A DNA stretch of 64,000 nt from assembly GCA_017503325.1 (NCBI GenBank), contig JAFVTI010000038.1, positions 50,428 to 114,427 of the forward strand, read 5' to 3'. Of the stretch, positions 26,551 through 37,100 are shown piece after piece. The stretch comes from Clostridia bacterium. GTDB lineage: Bacteria > Bacillota > Clostridia > Oscillospirales > CAG-272. Both the position numbers and the translations under genes were made by a program. Below the pieces are notes generated by a model. That model was not told the origin of the DNA. It made no database searches and was given only the letters and a program-made list of their open reading frames with translations. The number at the start of each line of letters is the position of its first letter. Positions within the stretch are counted from its first letter, which is position 1.

Positions 26551-27332
26551 TACTTGTTACCTCCTTCTCTGGGTGCTCTTTCGGAACGACCCTGAGGACG
26601 GTTGCCCTGGGGACGGCCGTTGCCGCGTCTGTCACCGCGGTTGTTGCGGTCACCTCTGCGGTTGTCGCGGTTGTCGCGGTTCTGTGCTGCAGGTCTGTTG
26701 ACCTCGTTGAGAACCTCGCCGCGGTAGATCCATACCTTAACACCGATCTTACCGTAAGTGGTGTTTGCTTCCCAGAAGCCGTACTCAATGTCAGCTCTCA
26801 GGGTCTGCAGCGGGATGGTACCTTCATGGTAGTGCTCGCTTCTTGCGATTTCTGCGCCACCCAGACGGCCGCCGCAGGAAATCTTGATACCCTTAGCACC
26901 AAGTCTCATGGTGTTACGGATAGCCATCTTCATTGCACGGCGGAAGGACACACGTCTCTCCAGCTGGCCTGCAATGTTCTCAGCTACGAGCTGAGCGTTC
27001 AGGTCGGGCTGTCTGACCTCAACAACGTTGAGGGCTACGGGCATGCCAACCATCTTCTCGAGCTCTGCCTTATACTTCTCAATGTTCGCACCCTTCTGGC
27101 CGATGACCATACCGGGCTTTGCGCAGTGTACGAATACTCTGACTCTGTGGCTGTCGCGTTCGATCTCGATCTTGGGAACGCCTGCCTCCTGCAGCTGCTT
27201 CTTGAGGTACTTTCTGATGTTATAGTCGGATACAAGAGTGTCGCCGAATACCTTGTCATTGGCAAACCATCTCGAATCCCAGTTCTTAATCACGCCTACG
27301 CGAAGGCCGTGAGGATTAACTTTCTGACCCAT
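26550..27332 (-). CDS. rpsC: 30S ribosomal protein S3 with Arg/Asn/Gly-rich tail
   Basis: Head protein at the mRNA entrance with helicase activity, 260 residues. It has the type II KH domain ([18 protein letters not shown]) and the C-terminal domain up to VWIYRGEVL. Instead of ending near 218 residues it continues with a tail of roughly 45 residues made almost only of Arg, Asn, Asp, Gly and Pro (units such as [17 protein letters not shown]). The underlying DNA is itself repetitive. The tail is probably disordered and RNA-binding. Confidence 0.97.
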   Translation of the reverse strand: MGQKVNPHGLRVGVIKNWDSRWFANDKVFGDTLVSDYNIRKYLKKQLQEAGVPKIEIERDSHRVRVFVHCAKPGMVIGQKGANIEKYKAELEKMVGMPVALNVVEVRQPDLNAQLVAENIAGQLERRVSFRRAMKMAIRNTMRLGAKGIKISCGGRLGGAEIARSEHYHEGTIPLQTLRADIEYGFWEANTTYGKIGVKVWIYRGEVLNEVNRPAAQNRDNRDNRRGDRNNRGDRRGNGRPQGNRPQGRSERAPREGGNK

Positions 27333-27349
27333 TACTCTTGTCTCCTTTC

Positions 27350-27685
27350 TCAGTCTCTTTCCTTAACCACGATGGTTACGTGGCTGGTTCTCTTGTTGAT
27401 TCTGTCTGCAGAACCCTTTGCGCGGGGCATGATTCTCTTGAGAGTCGGGCCCGGGGTTACGAAGCATTCAGAAACGTACAGCTTGCTTGCGTCCATTTGG
27501 AAATTGTTTTCTGCGTTTGCGATTGCGCTTCCCAGCAGTTTGATCAGGTACTCGGATGCACCCTTGGGGGTGTTCTTCAGGATCGCCATAGCGGTGCCTG
27601 CGTCCTTACCTCTGATCAGGTCCAGAACGATCTTTACCTTACGCGGGGAAATTCTTGCATATTTCAGATAAGCTACTGCTTCCAT
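27350..27685 (-). CDS. rplV: 50S ribosomal protein L22
   Basis: Large-subunit protein whose loop lines the exit tunnel, 111 residues. The motifs [19 protein letters not shown] and the loop [20 protein letters not shown], where macrolide resistance changes usually arise, are intact. It lies between rpsS and rpsC. Confidence 0.98.
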   Translation of the reverse strand: MEAVAYLKYARISPRKVKIVLDLIRGKDAGTAMAILKNTPKGASEYLIKLLGSAIANAENNFQMDASKLYVSECFVTPGPTLKRIMPRAKGSADRINKRTSHVTIVVKERD

Positions 27686-27707
27686 TATTCAATATCCTCC
27701 CCTCGTA

Positions 27708-27989
27708 TTACTTACCGTTATTGGATGTCTTGGAGCCGGCGTGACCCTTGAAGGTTCTGGTGGGAGCGAACTCACCCAGCTTATGGCCGACCATATCTTC
27801 AGTTACATATACCGGAACGTGCTTCTTACCGTCGTGAACGGCAATGGTGTGACCGACGAATTCCGGGAATATGGTAGATGCGCGAGACCAGGTCTTGAGC
27901 ACGTGCTTGGAGCCGTTCTCATTCATGGCACAGATGCGCGCGTAGAGCTTTTCTTCTACGAAAGGTGCTTTTTTCAAACTTCTGCTCAT
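27708..27989 (-). CDS. rpsS: 30S ribosomal protein S19
   Basis: Head protein that contacts S13, 93 residues, with [15 protein letters not shown] at the start, [20 protein letters not shown] in the middle and [15 protein letters not shown] near the end. Confidence 0.98.
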   Translation of the reverse strand: MSRSLKKAPFVEEKLYARICAMNENGSKHVLKTWSRASTIFPEFVGHTIAVHDGKKHVPVYVTEDMVGHKLGEFAPTRTFKGHAGSKTSNNGK

Positions 27990-28003
27990 GTTATATTCCC
28001 TCC

Positions 28004-28837
28004 TTACTTAGCATTTCTGCGCTTCACAATGAACTTGTCGGTGCGCGCCTTCTTGTTACGGGTCTTGTAACCCAGAGCAGGCTTACCCCAAGGAGTAACA
28101 GGAGAAGGACGACCAATGGGAGATTTACCTTCACCACCACCGTGAGGGTGATCGCAGGGGTTCATGACAGAACCGCGGACGGTAGGACGAATGCCCTTGT
28201 GTCTGGTCTTACCTGCCTTACCAACCTTAACGGTATCGTGGTCGGTGTTACCGATCTGACCGATGGTTGCCTTGCAGTCCAGACGAACGATACGAACTTC
28301 ACCGGAGGGAAGACGTACCTGTGCAACGCCGTTTTCCTTAGCGATCAGCTGTGCGAAAACGCCTGCTGCACGAACCAGCTGAGAGCCCTTGCCGGGATAC
28401 AGCTCAATGTTGTTGATCATGGTACCGACGGGGATATTAGCGATGGGCAGAGTGTTGCCGGGCTTGATATCAGCGTCAGCGCCGGAGTAAACAACGTCAC
28501 CAACCTTCAGGCCGTCGGGAGCGATGATGTAGCTTCTGACGCCTGCCTCGTTCTCGAGCAGAGCGATGAACGCGGTTCTGTTGGGGTCGTACTCGATGCC
28601 GATTACGGTGTTAGCAGAGGTGTCTGCTCTCTTGAAATCGATAATTCTGTACTTGATCTTATTGCCGCCGCCTCTGTGACGAACGGTGATGCGGCCGTAG
28701 GAGTTACGACCTGCGTGCTTCTTCTTGGTAACAACGAGGCTCTTCTCGGGGGTGCTCTTGGTCAGAACAGCCTTATAGTCCGTAACGGACATGTGTCTGC
28801 GAGAGGGCGTCGTAGGATTATACTTAATCGTTGCCAT
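28004..28837 (-). CDS. rplB: 50S ribosomal protein L2
   Basis: Core large-subunit protein needed for peptidyl transfer, 277 residues. Visible are the N-terminal [37 protein letters not shown], and the C-terminal GVAMNP-equivalent [17 protein letters not shown] with the conserved His, followed by [17 protein letters not shown]. Confidence 0.98.
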   Translation of the reverse strand: MATIKYNPTTPSRRHMSVTDYKAVLTKSTPEKSLVVTKKKHAGRNSYGRITVRHRGGGNKIKYRIIDFKRADTSANTVIGIEYDPNRTAFIALLENEAGVRSYIIAPDGLKVGDVVYSGADADIKPGNTLPIANIPVGTMINNIELYPGKGSQLVRAAGVFAQLIAKENGVAQVRLPSGEVRIVRLDCKATIGQIGNTDHDTVKVGKAGKTRHKGIRPTVRGSVMNPCDHPHGGGEGKSPIGRPSPVTPWGKPALGYKTRNKKARTDKFIVKRRNAK

Positions 28838-28854
28838 TTAATTCGACCTCCTTC

Positions 28855-29151
28855 TCAGTTCAGACCTTCGAAGAACTCGATGGCCTTGGAATCAGCCGTC
28901 AGAGTTACGATAGCCTTCTTCCAGGTTGCGGTGCGACCTGCGTGAACGCCAAGTCTCTTGGGCTTGCTCTTCATGTTAATGGTGTTGACATCTGCTACCT
29001 TAACGCCCTTGAACATAGTTTCAACAGCGTTTGCAATCTCGGGCTTGGTTGCGGACTTGAGTACCTTGAACGCGTACTTTCTGTCAGCCATGCCGTCCAT
29101 GCTCGCTTCTGTGATAATGGGCTTAATGATGATATCCTGAATCATTTTCAT
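28855..29151 (-). CDS. rplW: 50S ribosomal protein L23
   Basis: Tunnel-exit protein that docks trigger factor and SRP, 98 residues. It begins with [20 protein letters not shown] and has [17 protein letters not shown]. Its ATG overlaps the rplD stop by one base. Confidence 0.98.
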   Translation of the reverse strand: MKMIQDIIIKPIITEASMDGMADRKYAFKVLKSATKPEIANAVETMFKGVKVADVNTINMKSKPKRLGVHAGRTATWKKAIVTLTADSKAIEFFEGLN

Positions 29152-29774
29152 TATGCATATACCTCCTCGAGCATCTTGACTGCTGCAGCGGTAACGACAA
29201 ACTTGTTTGCGTTGAGAATGTCATATACATTCAGGTTGTTGTACTGAGCGGTAACAACACCGGGAATGTTTGCGCAGCTCTTGATGATGAACTGATCAAC
29301 CTCGGGCAGAACCACGATGGTCTTGGTGTCAGCACCCAGATTCTTCAGCATGGTTGCCATGGTCTTGGTCTTGTAGCCTTCGCACTTGATGTCGTCAACT
29401 ACGATCAGGTTGCCCTGTGCGACCTTAGAGGTCAGTGCACTGTACAGTGCGATTCTCTTGGTCTTTCTGTTCATACCGGTGCGGTAGCTTCTGGGCTTCG
29501 GGCCGAGTGCTACGCCGCCGTGTGTCCACTGAGGAGAACGAGTGGAGCCCTGTCTTGCACGACCGGTGCCCTTCTGTCTCCAGGGCTTCTTACCGCCACC
29601 GGAAACCTCGGTGCGGGTCAGAGTGGACTGAGTGCCCTGTCTCTGGTTGAGCAGATATGCTCTGACTGCAGCATGGAGGACTGCGCCGTTGATTTCTGCG
29701 CCGAAGATCTTTTCGGACAGATCCATCGTGCCGACTTCGTTGCCGGCCATGTTAAATACTTTTACCTGCGGCAT
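29151..29774 (-). CDS. rplD: 50S ribosomal protein L4
   Basis: Tunnel protein of 207 residues. The family segment [20 protein letters not shown], followed by [19 protein letters not shown], is clear. In Escherichia coli L4 represses the S10 operon; whether it acts on the long leader or on the rpsJ-rplC hairpins here is unknown. Confidence 0.98.
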   Translation of the reverse strand: MPQVKVFNMAGNEVGTMDLSEKIFGAEINGAVLHAAVRAYLLNQRQGTQSTLTRTEVSGGGKKPWRQKGTGRARQGSTRSPQWTHGGVALGPKPRSYRTGMNRKTKRIALYSALTSKVAQGNLIVVDDIKCEGYKTKTMATMLKNLGADTKTIVVLPEVDQFIIKSCANIPGVVTAQYNNLNVYDILNANKFVVTAAAVKMLEEVYA

Positions 29775-29793
29775 TGTTTAGTTCCTCCTTTTC

Positions 29794-30423
29794 TTATGCT
29801 TTTACCGAATCACGAATGAATACGATGCCGTCCTTAGCGCCGGGAATAGCGCCCTTGATGGCGATCAGATTTCTTTCGCTGTCGATCTTAACAACTTTGA
29901 GATTGAGAACGGTGACCTGCTCGTTACCGTACTGGCCGGCCATGTGCTTGTTCTTGAAGATTCTGGCGGGGTCGATAACACCCATAGAACCGGACTGGCG
30001 GTGGATAGGACCTACGCCGTGGGTTGCCTGCAGCTTGTGCTGGTTCCATCTCTTGATCGCGCCCGTGTAACCGTGGCCCTTCGTCATACCTGTAACGTCG
30101 ACCTTCTCGCCTGCGGCGAAGGTATCGGCTGTAATGACGTCGCCTACGTTGTAAGCGGAGCAATCAGCCAGACGGAATTCCTTGAGGTACTTCTTGTAGG
30201 CAACGCCTGCCTTGTTGAAGTGACCCTGCTCAGGCTTGGTCAGGTGCTTTTCCTTTGCATCCATAAAGCCAAGCTGTACAGCTTCGTAACCGTCATTCTC
30301 TTTGGTCTTCTTCTGTGCGACTACGCACGGACCGCATTCAACGAGAGTGACGGGAGTAACATTTCCGTTCTCGTCGAATACCTGAGTCATACCGATTTTC
30401 TTACCGATAATACCCTTTTTCAT
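29794..30423 (-). CDS. rplC: 50S ribosomal protein L3
   Basis: Early-assembly protein of the large subunit, 209 residues, starting [20 protein letters not shown] and with the extension [20 protein letters not shown] and [20 protein letters not shown]. Its ribosome site AGGAGG touches the end of a hairpin formed by the rpsJ-rplC gap. Confidence 0.98.
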   Translation of the reverse strand: MKKGIIGKKIGMTQVFDENGNVTPVTLVECGPCVVAQKKTKENDGYEAVQLGFMDAKEKHLTKPEQGHFNKAGVAYKKYLKEFRLADCSAYNVGDVITADTFAAGEKVDVTGMTKGHGYTGAIKRWNQHKLQATHGVGPIHRQSGSMGVIDPARIFKNKHMAGQYGNEQVTVLNLKVVKIDSERNLIAIKGAIPGAKDGIVFIRDSVKA

Positions 30424-30429
30424 TTTCTT

Positions 30430-30520
30430 TCCTCCTGTAAATTATTGGTCGGTCGCCGATGCGGTTGGACCGACGTGATTTACAAAGTTACCGAGCCGAA
30501 GTTTCTTTCTTCGTCGGCTG
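30430..30520 (-). ncRNA. Candidate structured element in the rpsJ-rplC gap
   Basis: The 146-base gap holds two hairpins. The first has nested stems GTAAAT/ATTTAC (30437-30442 with 30478-30483) and GTCGGTC/GACCGAC (30448-30454 with 30468-30474) and ends directly at the rplC ribosome site. The second pairs AGCCGA with TCGGCT (30494-30499 with 30514-30519). Neither has a T-run on minus. Control of rplC translation is possible. Confidence 0.45.
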
Positions 30521-30569
30521 TTATCTTTGTTTTGCAAGTCTTGATATCGCGGTGCTTGATGTAAGCTGA

Positions 30570-30881
30570 TTAAAGCTTAACCTCGATCTCAACGCCTGCA
30601 GGGAGCTCGATGTTCATCAGCGCGTCAATGGTCTTTGCAGACGGCTTCATGATGTCGATCAGTCTCTTGTGAGTGCGCATTTCGAACTGCTCACGGCTAT
30701 CCTTGTACTTGTGCACTGCGCGGAGGATCGTGATGATCTCCTTCTCAGTGGGAAGCGGGATAGGACCGGAAACCTGGGAACCGTTATCCTTAGCAACCTT
30801 GACGATCTTCTCAGCTGCGGTATCGATAAGGGTGTGGTCGTAGCTCTTCAGACGAACTCTGATCTTTTCCTTTACTGCCAT
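30570..30881 (-). CDS. rpsJ: 30S ribosomal protein S10
   Basis: First gene of the S10-spc-alpha operon; S10 belongs to the head and also works in antitermination as NusE. 103 residues, starting [20 protein letters not shown] and containing [18 protein letters not shown] and the [16 protein letters not shown] segment. The start at ATG 30881 is supported by AAAAGGAGG; the open frame further upstream is leader RNA. The genes that often precede it in Firmicutes (rpsL, rpsG, fusA, tuf) are not here. Confidence 0.98.
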   Translation of the reverse strand: MAVKEKIRVRLKSYDHTLIDTAAEKIVKVAKDNGSQVSGPIPLPTEKEIITILRAVHKYKDSREQFEMRTHKRLIDIMKPSAKTIDALMNIELPAGVEIEVKL

Positions 30882-31255
30882 TTTGTTTTGCCTCCTTTTA
30901 AGATTTCGCTCCTCCCCGCAGCAGGTCCTCACCGTTCCATACGAACGCGTATATATTAGATGGAAGCCTTGCCGCCGCTCGGGGCGATTTGTTAAAGTGG
31001 GGCGAATCCCTGACACCGCTCCGTGTGTTTCTTTTCCCGCCCGATAAAAAAGGATTTTGTCCGCGCATCAGCATCTGCGCTAAACAAACTCCGAACTGTC
31101 GTGTGGAATTGAAACCGTGGAGCAACACTATGCCGCATGTTGCACCGTGTATTTTGTGTGGGATATACCTTCGCCCGATTCTCGGACATACTCCGCGAAA
31201 ATTACCTTTGAGGGCGTCCCCCCAAAGCAACCTCTCGCTTCATCGCATATCAAGC
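30882..31255 (-). promoter_or_regulatory. Long 5' leader of the ribosomal operon
   Basis: About 370 bases lie between the predicted transcription start and rpsJ with no gene. Locally paired parts include GGGGGGACGCCCTC just after the start and a GCGCA-gatgctga-TGCGC hairpin (31066-31080 region) followed, 12 bases on, by a run of six T (near 31045). The second could act as an attenuator. Long leaders before rpsJ are known regulatory targets of L4 in some bacteria; the identity here is not established. Confidence 0.5.
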
Positions 31256-31261
31256 CCTATC

Positions 31262-31290
31262 ATTATACAACATTCACCCCTGAATTGCAA
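31262..31290 (-). promoter_or_regulatory. Promoter of the S10-spc-alpha operon
   Basis: TTGCAA (31290-31285) and TATAAT (31267-31262) have a 17-base spacer, with A/T-rich DNA upstream that could serve as an UP element. Confidence 0.8.
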
Positions 31291-31594
31291 TAGTTTTTGA
31301 AAATTTTTAATGACGATATTTCACGAACTTTTCATGAATAATTTGTACATCTTGCACAATTTTATGCGACATTTTGCCGTTTTGTCGCCCTCGTCCCCCT
31401 CTTTCGCCGCCTTTTTCATCATGTTCGCAGCACCATTTCGTCCCCCAAAACGTCCCAATTTGTGCATATCGATGAAAAACACGAAAATTATTCCCGAATT
31501 GTTTGTTTTGGTTACGATTTGTTCACAATTGTATTATATAATAATGATATATATCTACGCACCGGAGGTTCCCTTCACGGGATTTTTTGCATAT

Positions 31595-32527
31595 ATGAAC
31601 TCTCAAGGATCCAAAGTCAAGGTCTTTTGTACGACCGCATATATCCTGAGCATCACGGGCGCGATCGCTTACGCCCTGTGCTATTTGCTGGCAAGTGACG
31701 GCTCGGATTACTTTGCTTACGGGCATCCCCTGCCCATGCTGGCAAATATTCTGAGCATCGTCAGCGTGCTCTGGTTTTTCTGCGCACTCTTGCTCATTCC
31801 CAAAAAGGCGCTGCCCGAGACCGACTTCATGCTTGCCACCGGCAAGCCGTTCGTGCTCGCCGCAGCTCCCATCATCGGCACGGTAGCGGCAGCGGCCATC
31901 AGCTTTACTTATTACGAGCCCGCTGATCTGATCGCAATTCTGAATCAGCAGCGTCCGATCGATACTACCGTGATCAGCGCGATCCTGTGCGCAATCGGCG
32001 CAGCTTTGAGCATTGTCCACTATCTTTTGCGCATGGCAAACTCTCCCAAGTCGAGCGGTGCTGCAGTAGCACTCGGCATCGGCCCGATCGCTCTGATGAC
32101 AGGCCTTTGCGGACTGACTTATTTTGAATACGATCACCACATGAACGCCCCCGCAAAGATCGCCCTGCAGCTTTCATGGATCGCCACTATGCTGTTTTTG
32201 ACAAGCGAGATGCGCGTCACGCTGGAAAAATCCCAGCCGCGCAGATACCTGGCAAGCGCGTGCATTGCGCTCTTCGCCAACGCCTGCGCATCAATCCCCA
32301 CATTCACCCTGCTTCCGAGCATTTCAAGCGTCACGCACGGCGCACGCATCATGGGCTATGCGCTGTTCTGCTTATTCAACTGTATCTATATCGGCGGCAG
32401 ACTGGTGCAGTTTGCCCGCTGCTGTAACACATTCCCCGCATCCCCCGAGCAAGAACCCGTCCCGGAACAAGATCAAGGAAAGGATGAACAAGATGGCTGC
32501 CAACAACAGGATTCAATGGCTTCATAA
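31595..32527 (+). CDS. Polytopic membrane protein of unknown function
   Basis: Hydrophobic protein of about 310 residues with some eight predicted membrane segments and a hydrophilic Gln/Glu/Asp-rich C-terminal tail. I recognise no family. The start is uncertain: ATG 31595 is the first plausible ATG after an A/T-rich stretch that looks like a promoter, but it lacks a nearby ribosome site; a perfect GGAGG at 31564-31568 instead lies eight bases before an ACG (31577) in the same frame. The open frame extends back to 31310, but that part looks non-coding. The tail overlaps the start of the next gene by 44 bases, which suggests that the two are expressed together. Confidence 0.65.
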   Translation: MNSQGSKVKVFCTTAYILSITGAIAYALCYLLASDGSDYFAYGHPLPMLANILSIVSVLWFFCALLLIPKKALPETDFMLATGKPFVLAAAPIIGTVAAAAISFTYYEPADLIAILNQQRPIDTTVISAILCAIGAALSIVHYLLRMANSPKSSGAAVALGIGPIALMTGLCGLTYFEYDHHMNAPAKIALQLSWIATMLFLTSEMRVTLEKSQPRRYLASACIALFANACASIPTFTLLPSISSVTHGARIMGYALFCLFNCIYIGGRLVQFARCCNTFPASPEQEPVPEQDQGKDEQDGCQQQDSMAS

Positions 32528-33050
32528 AAAAATATCCGAATTCAGCTATCCCAACGCCATGCGTCTGGCAGAGCGATTCAACGTCTCGCACCGCCAAGCA
32601 CAAAGAGACGTGGATTTTCTGCGCAAGCAGCTGGGTGCGCCCATCGCTTACGATCCCGAGCACAAGGGCTTTTATTATACTGCGGATTTCGCGTTGCCCG
32701 TGCTTCTGACCACCGACAACGACGAGTCCTACATGGGCGTGGTATCCTCTATATATAATAATGATGATTTTGCAGCGGACAGCTCGGTCATTCAGATGCA
32801 GATGCCATATACTGCCGTAGTCGAGATCCCGGACAAGCTCTCTGTGCTGGAGCTGCGTTCCTTTATCATTTCCAAGGAGTCGCGCAACCGCTACGTATGC
32901 GAATTCCACAACGTCGAGCGTTTTCTGAGCGTGATCATGGCACTTGATTCCCCCATCCGAATCATGAGCCCCTACTGGATCCGCGAACGACTGATCGGCA
33001 TGGCAGAGCGCGTGCTCAAGGCCAACAAATCCGTTGATTCAGAAGAATAA
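32484..33050 (+). CDS. HTH transcriptional regulator with WYL/WCX-like C-terminal part
   Basis: About 188 residues. The N-terminal 50 residues form a DeoR-type winged helix (ISEFSYPNAMRLAERFNVSH followed by RQAQRDVDFLRKQLGAPI), matching the N-terminus of YafY-like regulators. The C-terminal half (AVVEIPDKLSVLELRSFI to the SPYWIRERLIGMAERVLKAN end) resembles the WCX extension of WYL-domain regulators, though a full WYL domain is missing. Start at ATG 32484 (AGGAAAGG touching) or 32493. It overlaps the membrane protein gene upstream and may regulate it. Ligand unknown. Confidence 0.8.
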   Translation: MNKMAANNRIQWLHKKISEFSYPNAMRLAERFNVSHRQAQRDVDFLRKQLGAPIAYDPEHKGFYYTADFALPVLLTTDNDESYMGVVSSIYNNDDFAADSSVIQMQMPYTAVVEIPDKLSVLELRSFIISKESRNRYVCEFHNVERFLSVIMALDSPIRIMSPYWIRERLIGMAERVLKANKSVDSEE

Positions 33051-33178
33051 TTTTCAGGAGTCAATTCTTATAGATTGGCTCCTTTTTATTTGGACAAGTA
33101 AAGTCCCGATTATGTGGTTTTGTTCGCGTTTTTCACCCAAAAACCATTGAAACAAGTATTTATTTTCATATTTAAGTA

Positions 33179-33187
33179 TGGTATAAT
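33179..33187 (+). promoter_or_regulatory. Extended -10 promoter of the AraC-family gene
   Basis: TGGTATAAT matches the extended -10 consensus (TGn-TATAAT), about 40 bases before the ATG. No good -35 is seen, which suits an extended -10 promoter. Confidence 0.55.
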
Positions 33188-33233
33188 ATGATTTACAACA
33201 TACGCGACACGAGTTGTCTGTAAAGGAGAAAAC

Positions 33234-34151
33234 ATGGACGCACCATCCAAATATGGACATTTGCGCAAAGAAAACTTTTTAAGCGACCGCCCGGTGTTTG
33301 TCAATCAAGCCTACAGCGATACGTTATTTAAGCCCGAGACCGCGTTTCCGCACATGCACATCCACGATTTCGTTGAACTCAGCATGATCATCTCGGGGGA
33401 AGGATATCACCGCACGCTCAACGATCTGACGGCATGCGCCCCCGGTGACGTATACGTCATCAACACCGGTGCACCACATGCGTACTTTATTAAGGAAAAA
33501 GGCGACACTCTGGTGGTCCGGAATCTGATCTTTGATCCGTCGGATATTTTAGACGCAGAGCTCTCCACTCCCGAAAGCCCAAGGTATTGCTGCGGGTTGT
33601 TTCGCGAAGACCCGATGATTTCGCATATTTTCTTGAATCCCGGCTTTCAAGAGGAAGTCGGGCGCATCATGGATCGTATCGAAAAGGAACAGGATCGTAA
33701 AGAATTGGAATGGGAAACGTCCGTCAAAGCTCACTTGCTGGACATTCTGATCATGTGCAGTCGCCGTATCGTCGGAAAAATCGAAACAGCCAACGACAAA
33801 ACCGTTCCCAAGCTTCGCAATCGCCAGATTGCCTTGACCGTGATGTGCGAGGTGCTGGAACGGTATAGTGACCCCGCAATGACCCTGGAAAGCATTGCCG
33901 AAACGGTATTTCTCAGCAAATCTCATCTCAGTTACGTTTTCAAGCAGGTAACGGGGCTGAGCTTCTCCGAATACGTCGCAAGCGTTCGCTTGGAGGAAGC
34001 GCGGCGATTGCTCAGAGAAACCAATATGACAAACGAGCAAATATGCTGCGCATGCGGATTTCGGGACGTGCCGTCCTTTTACCGTTTTTTCCGTACGCAC
34101 GTGGGCATGACGCCGTTTGTTTATCGAAAAGAATCAGTAAATGCTCCTTAA
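33234..34151 (+). CDS. AraC-family transcriptional regulator
   Basis: 305 residues: an N-terminal cupin-type sensor domain (HMHIHDFVELSMIISGEGYH, APGDVYVINTGAPHAY) and a C-terminal pair of helix-turn-helices (MTLESIAETVFLSKSHLSYV, then VTGLSFSEYVASVRLEEARR and ICCACGFRDVPSFYRFFRTH). AAAGGAG stands five bases before the ATG. The GH84 gene starts 38 bases after its stop on the same strand, so it most likely controls that glycosidase in response to a sugar bound in the cupin pocket. This link is inferred from position only. Confidence 0.93.
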   Translation: MDAPSKYGHLRKENFLSDRPVFVNQAYSDTLFKPETAFPHMHIHDFVELSMIISGEGYHRTLNDLTACAPGDVYVINTGAPHAYFIKEKGDTLVVRNLIFDPSDILDAELSTPESPRYCCGLFREDPMISHIFLNPGFQEEVGRIMDRIEKEQDRKELEWETSVKAHLLDILIMCSRRIVGKIETANDKTVPKLRNRQIALTVMCEVLERYSDPAMTLESIAETVFLSKSHLSYVFKQVTGLSFSEYVASVRLEEARRLLRETNMTNEQICCACGFRDVPSFYRFFRTHVGMTPFVYRKESVNAP

Positions 34152-34189
34152 TTCACTCAAAAAAATACAAAAATATGAAAGGCTACACT

Positions 34190-37100
34190 ATGAAACGCAT
34201 GAATCGGAAACCTTACTGCATGCCGGCATTCATCGTGATGATCGGCATCCTGGTACTTTGCCTGACTGCTTGTACCCGTGAGCAGCCTCCAAGCGAAAAC
34301 CCACCCAATGATACGGAAACGTTCCTTGAAAGCGAGGATACAGGAGCACCGGATATCGAGACAGAAACCGAGTCCGACACCGAGGACCCCGTAGATACCG
34401 AGGATATCACGCAGCCCGATCAGACCTTCCCCGGGGTGGAGGCAGAAATGGACATTTACCCCCAGCCCATGGATATTGCAATCGCGGAGGGTAGGCAAAG
34501 CAAGACCGTCAAGCTTGACGACAAGGCCGCAAAATACGCAAATCTGCTTACCGAAGCGGGCTTTACCGTCAGCGAGGACGGCGCTCCCCTGACCGTGACT
34601 TTGCGCGATCTGAACGCCGATTTCGAATACGGCACAGACGAGGCATATATATTAAAGGTAACCGGAAATGAAATTCTGATCGAGGCGCAGACCGATCGTG
34701 GCGCGCACTACGCCATCATGACGTTGGCTCAACTTGCACAGCGGAACGAGGATCTCCCCATCGTCATCATCAAGGACGCGCCCCGAAACGCCATCCGCGG
34801 CGTGATCGAGGGCTTTTACGGCACCGCCTGGACGCACCAATACCGCAAGGATCTCTTTGCATTCATGGGTCAGAACAAAATGAACACCTACATCTACGCG
34901 CCCAAGGATGACGCCAAGCACCGCGCGCAATGGCGCGTGCTTTACACCGGCACAGAGCTGGAGCGCATGACCGATCTGATCCAAACCGCCAACGAGCATT
35001 ACGTAAAATTTGTTTACGCGCTCTCCCCGGGCGGCGATATCAATCTCGGCAACGGCTACGAAGCGGATTTTGAAAAGCTGATGGCAAAATGTCAGCAAAT
35101 GTACGATCTCGGTGTGCGTGATTTCGCCATCTTCCTTGACGATATCCCCACGCTGGACGCAAAGGGACATGGCAAGCTGCTCTCCGACTTCCAGACCCGC
35201 TTTGTCATGACGCACGAGGGCGTCAGCGATCTGATCGCCATTACCACCGAGTACGGCGATCCCTTCCTGACCAAATACACCGACGAGATCGCACCCCTGA
35301 TCCACGAGGACGTGGTGCTGATGTGGACAGGTCCCGGCGTCATCCCCGAATCCATCACCAATCAATCGCTCAAGCACATCATCAAAACCTACAACCGTAA
35401 CGTACTGATCTGGTGGAACTACCCGGTCAACGATACGCTGGCCAACCATCTGTTCATGGGGCCTTGCGTCAACCTTGAGACCGAGCTTTACAAATCCATC
35501 ACGGGACTTACCGCCAACCCCATGAACCAGGGGTATGCCTCCATGGTACCGCTGTTCACCACGGGCGACTACCTTTGGAATCCCGAGGCATACGACCCGC
35601 AAGCCTCCCTTGCTGCGGCTTGCAAGTCGCTGATGCCCGACGCAAGCGAGGCGCTCGGCGCGTTTATCTCTATGACCTGCGCGTCCGGTATCAACAAGAA
35701 TACCGACAGCGAGCAGCTGCAGACACTGCTTGGCGCATTCAAGAAAAACAACTCTGCAGAAACCCGCGCCGCGCTCAGATCCTACTTTGAGAGCATGGTT
35801 CGCAATGCTGATACGATCCTCGCGTCCGATAATCAATTACTAGTATCGGAAATCAATGATTGGTTGACTAAATATCGCGTATACGGTCAAATGGGCGTTC
35901 TTTATATCGAAATGGAGGATGCTTACGCCGCGGGCAAGGATTCAGATACCATGCTCAGCCTTTTGGGAGAATACAAAACGCTTGAGAGATGCATCGCCAA
36001 GAATCCGCAACTGGTGTCCGCGTCCGTGCTGACCACCTTCTATGCCACCCTGAACAGCCGCTTCTCGCAGCTGCTCGGCCAAGCCGAAGGTCTGAGCTAT
36101 GCTCCCGCCACTCCTTACACCAACTGCAACCACTACGAAAACTACACCCCCAATCTGATGACAGACGGCGACGACTCCACCTTCTTCTGGACGCACGGCG
36201 ACCTCAATACCGCAGCAGGCAACAAAACCGGCTACTTTGGCGTGGACCTCGGAGCAGTCATTGATATCCATAACGTCTATATCGCCACAGGCGTTGCAGG
36301 CAGCGACGCACTCGGCAAGGGCATTGTGGAGTATTCCGCCGATGCAGAGAGCTGGACAACGCTTTATGAGGGCTCCTGCGCTGACGCGGTCGTGATCCGC
36401 GATCTCGCCGTCAAGGCGCGCTACGTGCGCGTCAGAAACGCCGATAAAAGCGACGGCACCTGGACCAAGATCTGCGCCTTTGAGGTCAATACCAACCGCA
36501 CCGTACTCAGCGACGCACCCGCAGGCGTGCCCACCCTGACCACTTCCCTGCCGACATATTCAACCTATTTCCCCGAATTTATGACGGACGGAGATCCCAA
36601 CACCTATTTCTGGTCCTCTCGCGGGGCGCAGGCAGGCGATTCCTTTGAGATCGACCTCGGCACGGTGACAGCCGTCTCTCACATCACCTTCAAGACAGGC
36701 GTGCCCGACCATGCTGCAGACTACGTCCAAAGCGGCGAGCTTTGCTACTCGGCAGACGGACAGAGCTGGGTCAAGCTGTGCGCCATCAATCAAAGAGATA
36801 CGGAGCTTGACGTGGATATCAAAGCGCGCTACATACGCGTCATTGTGACCAAGGATCAGACCAATTGGGTCACGGTTTCCGAATTCACGGCGCTCAGCGA
36901 GGATCACGTCTCTCCCCTTTTGCAGTTGGATGCGAATTTTGTCCCCCGCACCGACCTGCTCTCCCTGACAGACGGCCTGTACGTCACCTTCTTTGCGCCC
37001 GACGAGCAAAAAGCGAGCGGGCACAGCCTTGACGTCACGGTCAGTGAGAGCGGCAGTGTCAAGCTGATCGCGCTCTGCCTGCCCCAAAACGGTCTTTCTG

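Noticed and set aside
34043..34189. Upstream part of the open frame before the GH84 gene
   Set aside because: It overlaps the AraC gene, contains no signal peptide, and the ATG at 34190 has a ribosome site and a lipoprotein signal.
34652..35836. Long minus open frame inside the GH84 gene
   Set aside because: Antisense shadow; the plus frame has the full GH84 barrel and catalytic Asp pair.
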